Part shown: one piece after another, positions 9,547-17,130 of the stretch
How the letters are laid out: every line of letters begins with the position of its first letter
How positions within the stretch are numbered: the stretch's first letter is position 1
Source: Noviherbaspirillum sp. Root189
Lineage (GTDB): Bacteria; Pseudomonadota; Gammaproteobacteria; Burkholderiales; Burkholderiaceae_D
Length of the DNA: 64,000 nt
NCBI RefSeq assembly: GCF_001428545.1
Contig: NZ_LMHZ01000078.1
Coordinates: 384-64,383, forward strand
Direction: 5' to 3'
Position numbers and translations under genes: made by a program
The notes under the pieces: model-generated
Seen by the model: only the letters and a program-made list of their open reading frames with translations
Told to the model about the DNA's origin: nothing
Database searches by the model: none

Positions 9547-10263
9547 ATGCGTAGCGATTACATCCGTCGATTCGGTGCCGAAGTTGATGAAACGCATGAA
9601 AAATTGCGCAAGGAAGTGATGCGAACGATCGAGGCTCATGGCGCCAAGACAATCGCGGACTTGCCCGACATGACGGAGGGAGAACGTGCGAAATGGTTTT
9701 TCTGGAACCTGCACGAAAACCTGGACGAGTTCCGCAAGCTGGAACCGACGCTGATCGGCCAGGTAATGTGCACCCAGTTAACCGTCACCGATGGCTTGCT
9801 CATGGCGAGCGAAAAAATGGGTATGGAAAAACGGATCGCATTGACGGTCCGCTGGCATATCCGTCTTGCGTACACTTCCTACCAGAATGAAGAGGCCTAT
9901 CCGATCGGCGAAGGTTCGGTCGACCTGTCCGTATCGAACACCATGCCGGAAGATCCGCCGTTACAGAAAAATCAGAAGGCCTATATGGACTCGGACAATT
10001 CCCTGTATCCCAATCAGCTTTACCTCTATGGATGGGTCACCGAACCTATCTGGAACGAGATCAAGAACCATCTTTACTCACCAACCCCGAACTGCCATAC
10101 CGACCTGATCCTGCGCGATAACTGCCTGTTCCCGGTCAAGGCCGGATTCGGTTTTGTTGCCGGGCCGCCCGGTGCTATCGGAATTACCAATCTTGAGTTT
10201 TGCGTGTCGTCCCATTCCGCCGAACGGCGTTCCAATCGGCGCACGGAAACCCTTCAACGCTAG
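9547..10263 (+). CDS. Conserved hypothetical protein, 238 aa
   Basis: A good ribosome binding site (GGAGAGG, 3-5 bp before the ATG) supports this start. The product has no signal peptide or membrane segment. The N-terminal third is helical and charged; the middle holds an aromatic-rich stretch (LYLYGWVTEPIWNEI). I do not recognise the family. It stands alone between a DsbA-like gene and a TehA-like transporter, so context gives no function. Confidence 0.6.
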   Translation: MRSDYIRRFGAEVDETHEKLRKEVMRTIEAHGAKTIADLPDMTEGERAKWFFWNLHENLDEFRKLEPTLIGQVMCTQLTVTDGLLMASEKMGMEKRIALTVRWHIRLAYTSYQNEEAYPIGEGSVDLSVSNTMPEDPPLQKNQKAYMDSDNSLYPNQLYLYGWVTEPIWNEIKNHLYSPTPNCHTDLILRDNCLFPVKAGFGFVAGPPGAIGITNLEFCVSSHSAERRSNRRTETLQR

Positions 10264-10441
10264 CAGGCCAGTCACAAGCAATGCAGCCAGTCTGCATTGC
10301 TTGGTAAGGTAGCTCTGCACGGCAGACGCACTGTTCGAATATCGCGCATGTCAAATTCCGAGTAAGCGGCGTCGAGGGCGCGGCTGCTGAATGCAATCAC
10401 CAGTCCATAGTTTGCCAGGACATGTTCAACCGATGTCTGCT

Positions 10442-11452
10442 TTAGTTCGGCGGTAGCAATCGGCCCTGCACGAGAAGGACGATTGTTCGCAAGCTCAGCC
10501 AGGCAATGATCGCGGTCGTGGCAGCCAGGGTAAAAGTGCCGATCCAGAACGGCCAGCCGCTGCGATGTACGATTTCAAGCACTGCACTTGCAAGCGCCGC
10601 AAAAGGAAACGAAAACGACCAGAAGCCAAGATTGAAAGGTATGCCTGTCCACCAGCGGTACCGTGCAAACACCGTGGCAAACGGAATCACGGCAACACCC
10701 AGACCGACAAGCAGTACGTCTCCCGGCAAAGCAGGCCAGACGGCTGCGGCGGACAGCGTGGCAAGCACGGGCGGCACGAGTTCAATGCCGATGGTCGCCC
10801 GTACCTGCTCGGCTATCGGGCCATCAAGCAGTCGGCTCATGATATGCGCTTCCAGCATTGCCCATCCTGCGACCCCAATTCCAAACAGCATGGCTCCCCA
10901 GCTGTGATATTGCAGGGTGGCGAGGGCCATGCTGCCTACGAATGCTCCTCCAACGACGGGCAGGTACAGTGCAGGTGTAATCGCATTGCGAGGTAGCTGG
11001 CCGGTCGCGAGAATGCGGATGACGCGCCATCCAATGTATCCGTTGAGCGCCAGCGCAATCACAGTGAGGGCCAGCCAGAGGCCTTGCCCCGGACGGTTCA
11101 GGAACATGATTCCAAGCATGGCGGAAATTGGTAACTGAGCCTGCAGCGATCCATGTACGGGATGCCGGGATTCCTGGAGCACTGCCTGAGGATGACGTTT
11201 GCATTTGCACGCATAGAGCACCGCGCATATGGCCCAGACGATGCCGGCAAACCATAAGAGCAATTCGCCGGCATCGGTCGCTATCTCCCAGCCGAAACCG
11301 GCAGCACGACGCCACGCACCCGCGAGAGCAAATAGTCCGACAGAAATCGCAAATACGCCGGCGGGCAAGCGCGCAAGCCACGATGTGCCATGGGGATGCT
11401 GACTGGCGCCGAATAAATAGTAAAGCTGCGCGTGTGGAGGGTCCTTATCCAT
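10442..11452 (-). CDS. TehA/SLAC1-family membrane transporter
   Basis: The product is a polytopic membrane protein with about ten hydrophobic helices. It shows the family pattern near the N-terminus (WLARLPAGVFAISVGLFALAGAW) and the GFWSFSFPFAALA segment of the tellurite-resistance/dicarboxylate (TDT, SLAC1) family. Such proteins move anions, C4-dicarboxylates or confer tellurite tolerance. The ATG at 11452 is chosen; an upstream TTG at 11518 would add 22 atypical residues. Neither start has a strong Shine-Dalgarno sequence. Specificity is unknown. Confidence 0.72.
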   Translation of the reverse strand: MDKDPPHAQLYYLFGASQHPHGTSWLARLPAGVFAISVGLFALAGAWRRAAGFGWEIATDAGELLLWFAGIVWAICAVLYACKCKRHPQAVLQESRHPVHGSLQAQLPISAMLGIMFLNRPGQGLWLALTVIALALNGYIGWRVIRILATGQLPRNAITPALYLPVVGGAFVGSMALATLQYHSWGAMLFGIGVAGWAMLEAHIMSRLLDGPIAEQVRATIGIELVPPVLATLSAAAVWPALPGDVLLVGLGVAVIPFATVFARYRWWTGIPFNLGFWSFSFPFAALASAVLEIVHRSGWPFWIGTFTLAATTAIIAWLSLRTIVLLVQGRLLPPN

Positions 11453-11714
11453 ATTTACTATGGCAGCAACGAATTTCCGCCTGGCCTGGACCCCGGAGTC
11501 AACAGCGCCCAAAATCAACAGAAAGCCGCAAGATGTGCGTAAGAGTTTCGACGCTTCATATTAGCGGATTTGCAGCAGATTCAAGCGGCCAATCTACAGC
11601 ATCTTTGGGACGGATTCGCGACCATTCAACGCAACCATAGTTCCGTGGAATGCAGGGTAATCAGGTCCCTGCACATCACTATTTCAAGACTTTTCGCGTT
11701 GCACAAAAACATGC
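11453..11714. other. Intergenic region before the phasin promoter
   Basis: No credible gene was seen. TTGCACAA at 11699-11706 lies just upstream of the phasin promoter and also occurs at 20092-20099 upstream of the tandem phasins, so it may be a shared regulatory motif. Confidence 0.3.
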
Positions 11715-11767
11715 TTGAATTCCGATGGAAGGCTCTCTAGAATAGGCTATGTTGCTACGCAACATAG
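11715..11767 (+). promoter_or_regulatory. phaP promoter with a palindromic operator at the start site
   Basis: TTGAAT (11715-11720) and TAGAAT (11738-11743) are separated by exactly 17 bp, a good sigma-70 promoter. A perfect palindrome with arms CTATGTTGC (11747-11755) and GCAACATAG (11759-11767) around TAC covers the predicted transcription start. This is the position expected for a repressor such as PhaR, the granule-sensing repressor of phasin genes. Assignment to PhaR is inference. Confidence 0.6.
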
Positions 11768-11820
11768 CGTGTACGTCTTACTACCTTAGCTGCATTCGCA
11801 GTGTCACCAATGGAGATGCC

Positions 11821-12372
11821 ATGTTTCCGCTTCAAGATACCTTCGCTCAGGTCGCCAAATCCGGTTTTGAAAACAACGTCAATCTGTATCTGGCCCTGAC
11901 CGGCAAGACGCTCGAGAGCATCGAAAAACTCGCCACGCTCAACATGACCGCAGTCAAAGCATCAATGGAGGAAACCTCCGCGACCGCTCGCCAAATTCTC
12001 TCTGCGCAAAACCCGCAGGAATTTCTTTCTCTCGTCGGCGCCCAGGCTAAACCAAGCTTTGACAAGGCCATGGCTTACAACGGTCATCTGGCCAATATCG
12101 CCAGCAGCACACAAGCGGAATTTGCCAAGGCTGCCGAAGACCAGTTCACCCAGGCGAGCCGTCGCATCGGGGAGTTCGTCGATCAGGCCGCCAAGAATGC
12201 GCCGCCAGGATCGGAAAACGTGATTGCGTTCATGAAGACTGCCTTCGGTAATGCAAGTGCAGGCTACGAGCAGATCAATAAAACTGCCAAGCAGGCCGTG
12301 CAGGCATTTGAAGCCAACATCACCACCGCCGCCAGCCAGTTCACTCCGACGGTAGTGCAGACCGGCAGCTAA
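11821..12372 (+). CDS. phaP: Phasin family protein
   Basis: The 183-residue product (MFPLQDTFAQVAKSGFENNVNLYLALTGK at its start) is a helical, Ala/Gln-rich phasin. Phasins coat polyhydroxybutyrate granules and control their number and size. The core contains EFLSLVGAQAKPSFDKAMAY, typical of the phasin_2 family. GGAG lies 5 bp before the ATG at 11821; a longer reading from 11749 would start inside the predicted operator and is rejected. It has its own promoter, unlike phaA and phaB, from which it is 3.4 kb away. Confidence 0.88.
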   Translation: MFPLQDTFAQVAKSGFENNVNLYLALTGKTLESIEKLATLNMTAVKASMEETSATARQILSAQNPQEFLSLVGAQAKPSFDKAMAYNGHLANIASSTQAEFAKAAEDQFTQASRRIGEFVDQAAKNAPPGSENVIAFMKTAFGNASAGYEQINKTAKQAVQAFEANITTAASQFTPTVVQTGS

Positions 12373-12474
12373 GTTTCATCAGCGAATCAACAATCACCTG
12401 CGCTGATAGTTTAGCTAGTCAGTCGTGTATGGGCTGCATGCATTGCGGTCCATTTTTTATGGTGCAGGTTGCGC

Positions 12475-13044
12475 TCATCGCTTATCCGCAAAACGCGGAG
12501 CATACGATTCCGGCGTGATGCGTAATGCATTCGTCAAAAAAGAAATCGTGTGGTAATACCCGGTAAGGGTAATCAACTCCAGCAATTGCTCCGCGGTATA
12601 GCTTGCTTCAAGCTCCCTCCATAAGTCGTCCGGCACATCGGCACTGTCATGCAGGGCATCGACGAGGCGAATCAGCAGAAGTTCGGTGCCGTGCCACAAG
12701 GTATCGGCTATTGCGGGTGCTGATCGTGTTGCCGCAACCTCAGCCGCAGTCAGTTCCGCCCGGGACGCGAAAAATTTCACGTGTACACCCCATTCATACT
12801 CCGACCCGCAGCGGGCGCAGGTCCGGAGGATGATCAATTCGCGCTCCCTGAGCGTAATGGCGCCTGCATCGAGAAGGCTCCCTGCAAACATGCGTTGCAA
12901 TACCCGAGGATTGCGCGCCATGGTGCGAAATAGGTTCAGGGGTTCCATGCCACGGGGCGTAATACGGGCAAAGGCCTCGTCAATTGCGCTGCCATAGGGA
13001 GCCAGCGCTGGCGATATGCGTTGCTGTGCGGTTGATGTAGTCAT
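12475..13044 (-). CDS. Carboxymuconolactone decarboxylase / AhpD-like protein
   Basis: The 189-residue helical protein carries the AhpD-type signature RTCARCGSEYEWGVHVKFF, where CxxC and a following His form the redox centre of the CMD superfamily. The ATG at 13044 is preceded by GGAG with 6-bp spacing; the GTG at 13056 lies inside that site and is less likely. It is divergent from an HxlR-type regulator with a shared operator, so its expression is probably controlled by that protein. Peroxide or electrophile detoxification is the likely theme; the reaction is not known. Confidence 0.78.
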   Translation of the reverse strand: MTTSTAQQRISPALAPYGSAIDEAFARITPRGMEPLNLFRTMARNPRVLQRMFAGSLLDAGAITLRERELIILRTCARCGSEYEWGVHVKFFASRAELTAAEVAATRSAPAIADTLWHGTELLLIRLVDALHDSADVPDDLWRELEASYTAEQLLELITLTGYYHTISFLTNALRITPESYAPRFADKR

Positions 13045-13099
13045 GACGTTCTCCACTGGTTAAAAGTCAGCCTGGCGATATGCTGCTCTCGACGCGGCG

Positions 13100-13136
13100 C
13101 TACGTTTACTGTAGCATAGTGCTACGAAAAACGTAG
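13100..13136. promoter_or_regulatory. Concentric double-dyad operator between ahpD-like and hxlR-like genes
   Basis: Two perfect inverted repeats share the same centre at 13118. The outer arms are CTACGTTT (13100-13107) and AAACGTAG (13129-13136). The inner arms are GTAGCA (13111-13116) and TGCTAC (13120-13125). The site ends 10 bp before the HxlR-type start codon, as expected for an autoregulated MarR/HxlR-type operator. Confidence 0.75.
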
Positions 13137-13146
13137 TGGAGAAAAT

Positions 13147-13539
13147 ATGACTTCGCCAGTCCCCGGAAAACCGGTACGCGGATCAAGCACCGGACGTCCC
13201 GTCATGGCCCTGCTCGATATGCTGGGTCAGCGTTGGGTATTGCGGATTTTGTGGGAATTGCGTTCGACGGCGCTGACGTTTCGGGAGTTGCGCGAACACT
13301 GCGATGCGATGTCACCAACGGTGCTCAATCAGCGCCTGCGAGAACTTCGTGACGCCGGCGTTGTGGTTCTCGAAGAACCGGGAGGTTACGCATTGAGCCC
13401 GTCAGGCAAGGAATTGCTTCATGCATTGATGCCGTTGCAGCGATGGGCTGAACAGTGGCAGGAGAGAATGGCGGCGCAATCAAGCGCCGCCGGTGCGGAA
13501 GAAGCCCCGATACGAAGAAAACGAGCGAAAGCTGATTAG
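13147..13539 (+). CDS. HxlR-family winged-helix transcriptional regulator
   Basis: The 130-residue protein has the HxlR pattern: GQRWVLRILWELRSTALTFRELREHC followed by SPTVLNQRLRELRDAGVV and a wing ending in GYALSPSGKEL. GGAG is 5 bp before the ATG. Most HxlR proteins sense oxidants or electrophiles and control a divergent detoxification gene, which here would be the AhpD-like gene. No conserved N-terminal sensing cysteine is visible; the single Cys lies in the recognition region (REHCDAM). The 3' end overlaps the convergent S4 gene by 4 bp. Confidence 0.87.
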   Translation: MTSPVPGKPVRGSSTGRPVMALLDMLGQRWVLRILWELRSTALTFRELREHCDAMSPTVLNQRLRELRDAGVVVLEEPGGYALSPSGKELLHALMPLQRWAEQWQERMAAQSSAAGAEEAPIRRKRAKAD

Positions 13540-13772
13540 TTTGCGATGACGTTAATACGTACATCGCCCAGTGTGACGACCTGACCAGGGCGGATCTTGC
13601 AGGTTTTGCGCGTTTCCAGTTTGCCGTCCACAAAAACTTCACCGCTGGCGACCACGGCTTTGCCGGCACCGCCGCTGTCGACAACGCCCACCAGTTTGAG
13701 CAACTGGTTCAATTCGACATATTCACCCTCGACCGCAAATTCGAGTGCTTGCATCTGCTTGCGGTTTTTCAT
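13536..13772 (-). CDS. S4-domain RNA-binding protein, YbcJ-like
   Basis: The 78-residue product is essentially a single S4 domain (YVELNQLLKLVGVVDSGGAGKAVVASGEVFVDGK, then TRKTCKIRPGQVV), as in E. coli YbcJ. It presumably binds structured RNA such as rRNA. Its start overlaps the stop of the upstream gene at 13769 by 4 bp (ATGA), so the two are translationally coupled. Confidence 0.82.
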   Translation of the reverse strand: MKNRKQMQALEFAVEGEYVELNQLLKLVGVVDSGGAGKAVVASGEVFVDGKLETRKTCKIRPGQVVTLGDVRINVIAN

Positions 13773-14050
13773 GATTGCACTGCCAATGTCTGTGAAGCCT
13801 TATCTAGCCATACCGCAAGATTGGCCTGTAAATCTTCCTGGCTGAACGAGCAGCTCTCCTCTGTAAACAGGCTGCCTGCTTCAAGTCGTCCGAGCAGATC
13901 CTCCATCACTTGGTCGTAGCGTGCCGGCAGGGCGGATAAAACGTTCGCCTGTGCCCGCCATGTCTGACAAAAGTGCTCGATTGTCGTGCGCTTATGCCGC
14001 AAGTCATCAAGGGAAGTGCGCATGGCGTTCAGCGCCTGATCGTAAGACAT
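13769..14050 (-). CDS. Hypothetical protein, 93 aa, coupled to the S4 gene
   Basis: The 93-residue, mostly helical, cytoplasmic product contains RHKRTTIEHFCQTWRAQANVLSALPARYDQVMEDLLGRLEAGS. No family was recognised. The 4-bp ATGA overlap with the S4 gene shows that the two form an operon, which suggests a role near RNA or ribosomes, by association only. Confidence 0.65.
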   Translation of the reverse strand: MSYDQALNAMRTSLDDLRHKRTTIEHFCQTWRAQANVLSALPARYDQVMEDLLGRLEAGSLFTEESCSFSQEDLQANLAVWLDKASQTLAVQS

Positions 14051-14158
14051 GAAAGTACTTTCATCAAGAAAAGCGGCATTGTAACGGAACGTGATAATCG
14101 ACGTTCCTCGTATTGTGCCCGAACGTTAAAGTAACCGGTCCGGGCAGCCTGAGCGGTA

Positions 14159-15040
14159 TTAAAGCTGTTTCGTCTCGAAAGTATTACATGCGTTCAGTTT
14201 GCCGTTTTCAATGCCGCGCTGGAACCATCTCACACGTTGTGCCGATGTTCCATGCGTGAAGGAATCGGGCACTACATGTCCTTGTGACTGGCGTTGCAAG
14301 GCATCGTCGCCAATCGCGCTGGCCGCATTTAATGCCGTTTCAACGTCGCCGGATTCGAGGATATTGCGCGCGCGGTCGGCGTGGTGGGCCCAGACGCCGG
14401 CAAAGCAATCAGCCTGAAGCTCCAGACGCACGGATAGTGCATTGGATTGTGCTTCGGACATGCGTCGGCGGGCGCTATCAACCTTGTCCGAAATTCCCAT
14501 CAAATGCTGTACATGATGACCAACCTCATGTGCGATGACATAGGCTTGGGCAAACTCCCCAGAGACATGGAAACGCTGCTGCATGAGCCGGTAAAAGCTG
14601 AGGTCGATATAAATCTTCTGATCGCCTGGACAATAGAACGGACCTGACGCGGTCTGCCCGGTGCCGCATGCCGTCGGCGTGCTCCCGGAAAAAAGCACAA
14701 GACGCGGCTTGGAGTAGGTGCCGCCTTGAGCCTGGAAAATTTCTGTCCAGGTATCTTCCGTATCAGCTAGCACTGTGGAAACAAACTTCGCCATCTGGTC
14801 GGATGCCGGTGGTGCTTGCGCGGGGACTTGCTGTACGGGCGCCATACCTGAAGATCCGCCAGTCAACATACTAATGACTGTCATTGGATTCAGGCCGAGA
14901 AAGTAAGAAGCAACTACAGCGATAGCGATCGTGCCCAAGCCGACAGACCGGCCACCAAATCCAAACCCGCCGCCCCCACCGCCTCCATAACCACGCCGGT
15001 CTTCCACATTTTCGCTCTCGCGATTGCCTTCCCATTTCAT
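14159..15040 (-). CDS. Neutral zinc metallopeptidase, YpfJ family
   Basis: The 293-residue protein has a Gly-rich N-terminus, one membrane-spanning segment (about residues 35-55) and a zinc-binding HEVGHH motif at residues 171-176. A further ligand is likely in LELQADCFAGVWAHH. This is the ypfJ/zinicin-like family. The ATG at 15040 is supported by GGAGA 6 bp upstream; a longer frame to 15193 lacks support. The catalytic domain probably faces the periplasm. Substrates are unknown. Confidence 0.85.
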   Translation of the reverse strand: MKWEGNRESENVEDRRGYGGGGGGGFGFGGRSVGLGTIAIAVVASYFLGLNPMTVISMLTGGSSGMAPVQQVPAQAPPASDQMAKFVSTVLADTEDTWTEIFQAQGGTYSKPRLVLFSGSTPTACGTGQTASGPFYCPGDQKIYIDLSFYRLMQQRFHVSGEFAQAYVIAHEVGHHVQHLMGISDKVDSARRRMSEAQSNALSVRLELQADCFAGVWAHHADRARNILESGDVETALNAASAIGDDALQRQSQGHVVPDSFTHGTSAQRVRWFQRGIENGKLNACNTFETKQL

Positions 15041-15574
15041 AGGTATTCTCCAGTGCAGCCGTGAATGATGGCTGAGATGCCACGATATTAAGCAAAAATT
15101 GCGCTTGCCGTCCGATCTGCGTGTAAGCAATTGAAAGCAGGGCAGTAGGCCATGGATGAGGCGGTGGATTTGCGCATTCAGGGGAAGAGGCAACGTGTAA
15201 AAACTACCATCGCCACCTTTGTGCTGAGTTGTACTGAGGCAGGGATGTTGGCAATCACATTGTCATGATTGCAACATGGACAAATGTTGCAATCGCCATT
15301 GGCAACAGAAGCCGTAAAAACTTCACCCAGTGAATCTGAACTAACTGCGTACGAAATATTCGGTTTCAGGGGCGAATTTCTTCGGACATTGTTCACGTAA
15401 CATCAGAGTAGATTGTCTACAGGAACGAGGGCGTAATGGAGACGTATGCGGCGCGCCTCCAGTGTGCTGGGGGATAAGAGTAAGGAAATCAACATATTGC
15501 TAATCCCTTAGGCGCATCTTCTGGGAGGTAGCTGAGCAGTCTATGTTTTGTTCCTTTTATCCTTGGTACCGGCG
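15041..15574. other. Gene-poor region upstream of the zinc peptidase
   Basis: No well-supported gene was seen. A weak 72-codon minus frame (15178-15396, GTG start, cysteine cluster CNICPCC) has no ribosome binding site and was not called. The region separates the peptidase from a cluster of RNA-like hairpin elements at 15.58-15.80 kb. Confidence 0.35.
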
Positions 15575-15635
15575 AAAAAAAAGCCCGCTCAAGGAGCGGG
15601 CTTAAATCCAATTCAAGGAGAGTTGGAGGAGACAA
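15575..15635 (-). ncRNA. Candidate small RNA, copy A of the CUCC/hairpin element
   Basis: On the minus strand CGGACA (15664-15669), a 17-bp spacer and TATGAT (15641-15646) form a plausible promoter. The expected start is near 15634, directly at TTGTCTCCTC. A small hairpin with loop UCCUU (15608-15626) follows. Then comes a perfect 10-bp GC stem (15581-15590 with 15594-15603) and eight T residues, an intrinsic terminator. The transcript would be about 60 nt with several CUCC segments able to pair with Shine-Dalgarno sequences. Related copies are at 15725 and 49981. It resembles multicopy anti-Shine-Dalgarno sRNAs of proteobacteria; the family is not proven. Confidence 0.5.
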
Positions 15636-15724
15636 GTTGAATCATAGTGCAGCGCAACATCCTTGTCCGCTTTCTTATGGTGATAATAGATATTCACTTT
15701 AAGAATATCTGGCTCCAAAAAGAA

Positions 15725-15803
15725 AACCCGCTTGGCACGGCCTAGCGGGTTCCTGTCTCTCTCGTCGTCCTGGCTTGGATTTTTTTTGGTACAGCGCGCA
15801 GAT
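15725..15803. other. Copy B of the CCCGC-hairpin / CUCC element
   Basis: The stem AACCCGCT/AGCGGGTT (15725-15732, 15744-15751) is followed by GTCTCTCTCGTCGTCCTGG, then TTGGAT with a run of eight T, then TACAGC and GCAGAT. The same order of parts is found at 49981-50061. Read on the minus strand, the GC stem is followed by TTTTCTTTTT and would act as a terminator. No clear promoter was seen, so the transcribed strand is open. Confidence 0.45.
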
Positions 15804-16132
15804 AGTACACCGAAAATTCTTAAAATCTAAAATAGATTCTTTTGTGTACTGAAATTTTTCATCTTTTTGGCCCCGTCTAAGGAGTATTTCCAATAGAACA
15901 TTCGAAACGAGAATGTTGAAATTCGAATATGACAGCGATTTCAAGTCATTTTTGCCAGTGTCAGGCGAGCGCGAGGTGCAAGCCGGCAACCATCAATAAG
16001 GTACATTACGCAAGTGTACAAAATGACACAGGCTACACAGGGTTGTATTGCTTAATGGTATGTACTTTTATAAAGTGGCTATTGTCCATACCGGGCAAAT
16101 TTTGCGGCGCTTAGCCGGATTGCCACTACATA
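15804..16132. other. AT-rich intergenic region before the nuclease-like gene
   Basis: This stretch is clearly more AT-rich than its surroundings and has no credible ORF. It presumably carries the promoter for the gene at 16133; no confident -35/-10 pair was found. Confidence 0.3.
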
Positions 16133-16708
16133 ATGCTGACCAGATTGTCATCTTCCGTTACCAACACGCTTGGCATACTGTTGTTATTTTCTCCCCTGAT
16201 AGCAAGTGCCGGAACAGTTGCTTCCGTTCCAGACGGCAACACCGTCGTGATTCTTAATGCGGACGAACAGATTTTTGTCCGTGTGGCGTACATTGACGCC
16301 CCTGAAAAAGGACAGGCATTCTCGATTCCGTCCCGACAGTCGTTGACCAAGTTATGTCTTGGAAAGGACGTGGTATATAAGATGGTCCGTAGCAATGATT
16401 CGGTTCCCGCTGTTGCGGTAGTCACTTGTGATGGTGTGGATGTGGGGCGAGCACAACTTGAGCGTGGCATGGCTTGGATCGATATCAAGCAAAAAGCTCA
16501 GTCCGATCTCATTGCACTGGAGGCTGGCGCACGCCAGGTGAGACGAGGATTGTGGGCCGACGAGAAACCCGTCCCGCCATGGGAATATCGACGACCTTTA
16601 CGACGAACCAAGGCGTCGCTTGCGAGCAGATCGGATGAAGCAATCTGTTTTGTTGATCGTCGTGGGGAATACCGAGTCATTAATGGCGCAAAGCGCTACG
16701 GTTGCTGA
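16133..16708 (+). CDS. Secreted staphylococcal-nuclease-like protein
   Basis: The 191-residue product has a Sec signal peptide (hydrophobic core GILLLFSPLIASAGT) followed by an SNase/OB-fold domain. VASVPDGNTVVI, FVRVAYIDAPEKGQAF, LCLGKDV, AQLERGMAWI and RRGLWADEKPVPPWEYRR are recognisable. The usual DrYGR segment carrying a catalytic Arg is replaced by SNDSVPAVAVV, so nuclease activity is doubtful. A C-terminal extension follows the fold. It may be a non-catalytic nucleic-acid-binding or degenerate enzyme in the periplasm. Confidence 0.75.
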   Translation: MLTRLSSSVTNTLGILLLFSPLIASAGTVASVPDGNTVVILNADEQIFVRVAYIDAPEKGQAFSIPSRQSLTKLCLGKDVVYKMVRSNDSVPAVAVVTCDGVDVGRAQLERGMAWIDIKQKAQSDLIALEAGARQVRRGLWADEKPVPPWEYRRPLRRTKASLASRSDEAICFVDRRGEYRVINGAKRYGC

Positions 16709-17130
16709 AACCAAGTATATGTACGGCAACCCGAGTAGGTTAGTTGTGAGAATTCATCGTCGCTATCCTGTGTTTCGGTAACTGCATCCGATTGATTGAC
16801 CAGTGCGGCGAAAGCAGCGTTTTGCTGTCAAGGCGGAGACCACTTATGCACACTTTCAACCATACGCGATGCTGAAAAATCAGCTTTGCATGGAGATTGC
16901 GAGTCCGGCGGGCAGGCGAAAAATCTCTATGTAAATCATGGCCTTGGCGTTTAATTAGCTTGTTATCCACAGACTTGCCCACGGAAACTGGGGATAAATT
17001 TCCGGTAAGGCCTATGCGCTGCGACGCATTCAGGTTGGCAGTATCGGGCCGTGCCAAATTCGGCTGCGAGGGACCGCAGCGGAAAGGATGGCAACAATCA
17101 AGAGCACACCGGAAGCAGTAATGCTCGATC
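16709..17130. other. Intergenic region with an inverted pair of DnaA-box-like sites
   Basis: TTATCCACA (16963-16971), a perfect DnaA-box consensus, faces TGGGGATAA (16989-16997), the complement of TTATCCCCA with one mismatch. No gene was seen in these 422 bp. The AT content around the boxes is only moderate and no dnaA/dnaN genes adjoin, so it is not called as an origin. Confidence 0.4.

Noticed and set aside
15178-15396. A 72-codon minus-strand frame with a cysteine cluster (CNICPCC)
   Set aside because: It needs a GTG start with no ribosome binding site, and the rest of the product shows no fold or family features.
15699-15989. A 96-codon minus-strand frame across the hairpin element
   Set aside because: It runs through terminator-like hairpins and an AT-rich region; the product looks random.
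16709-17130. Replication origin suggested by the DnaA-box pair
   Set aside because: Only two boxes, no AT-rich unwinding region and no dnaA, dnaN, parA or rpmH nearby.
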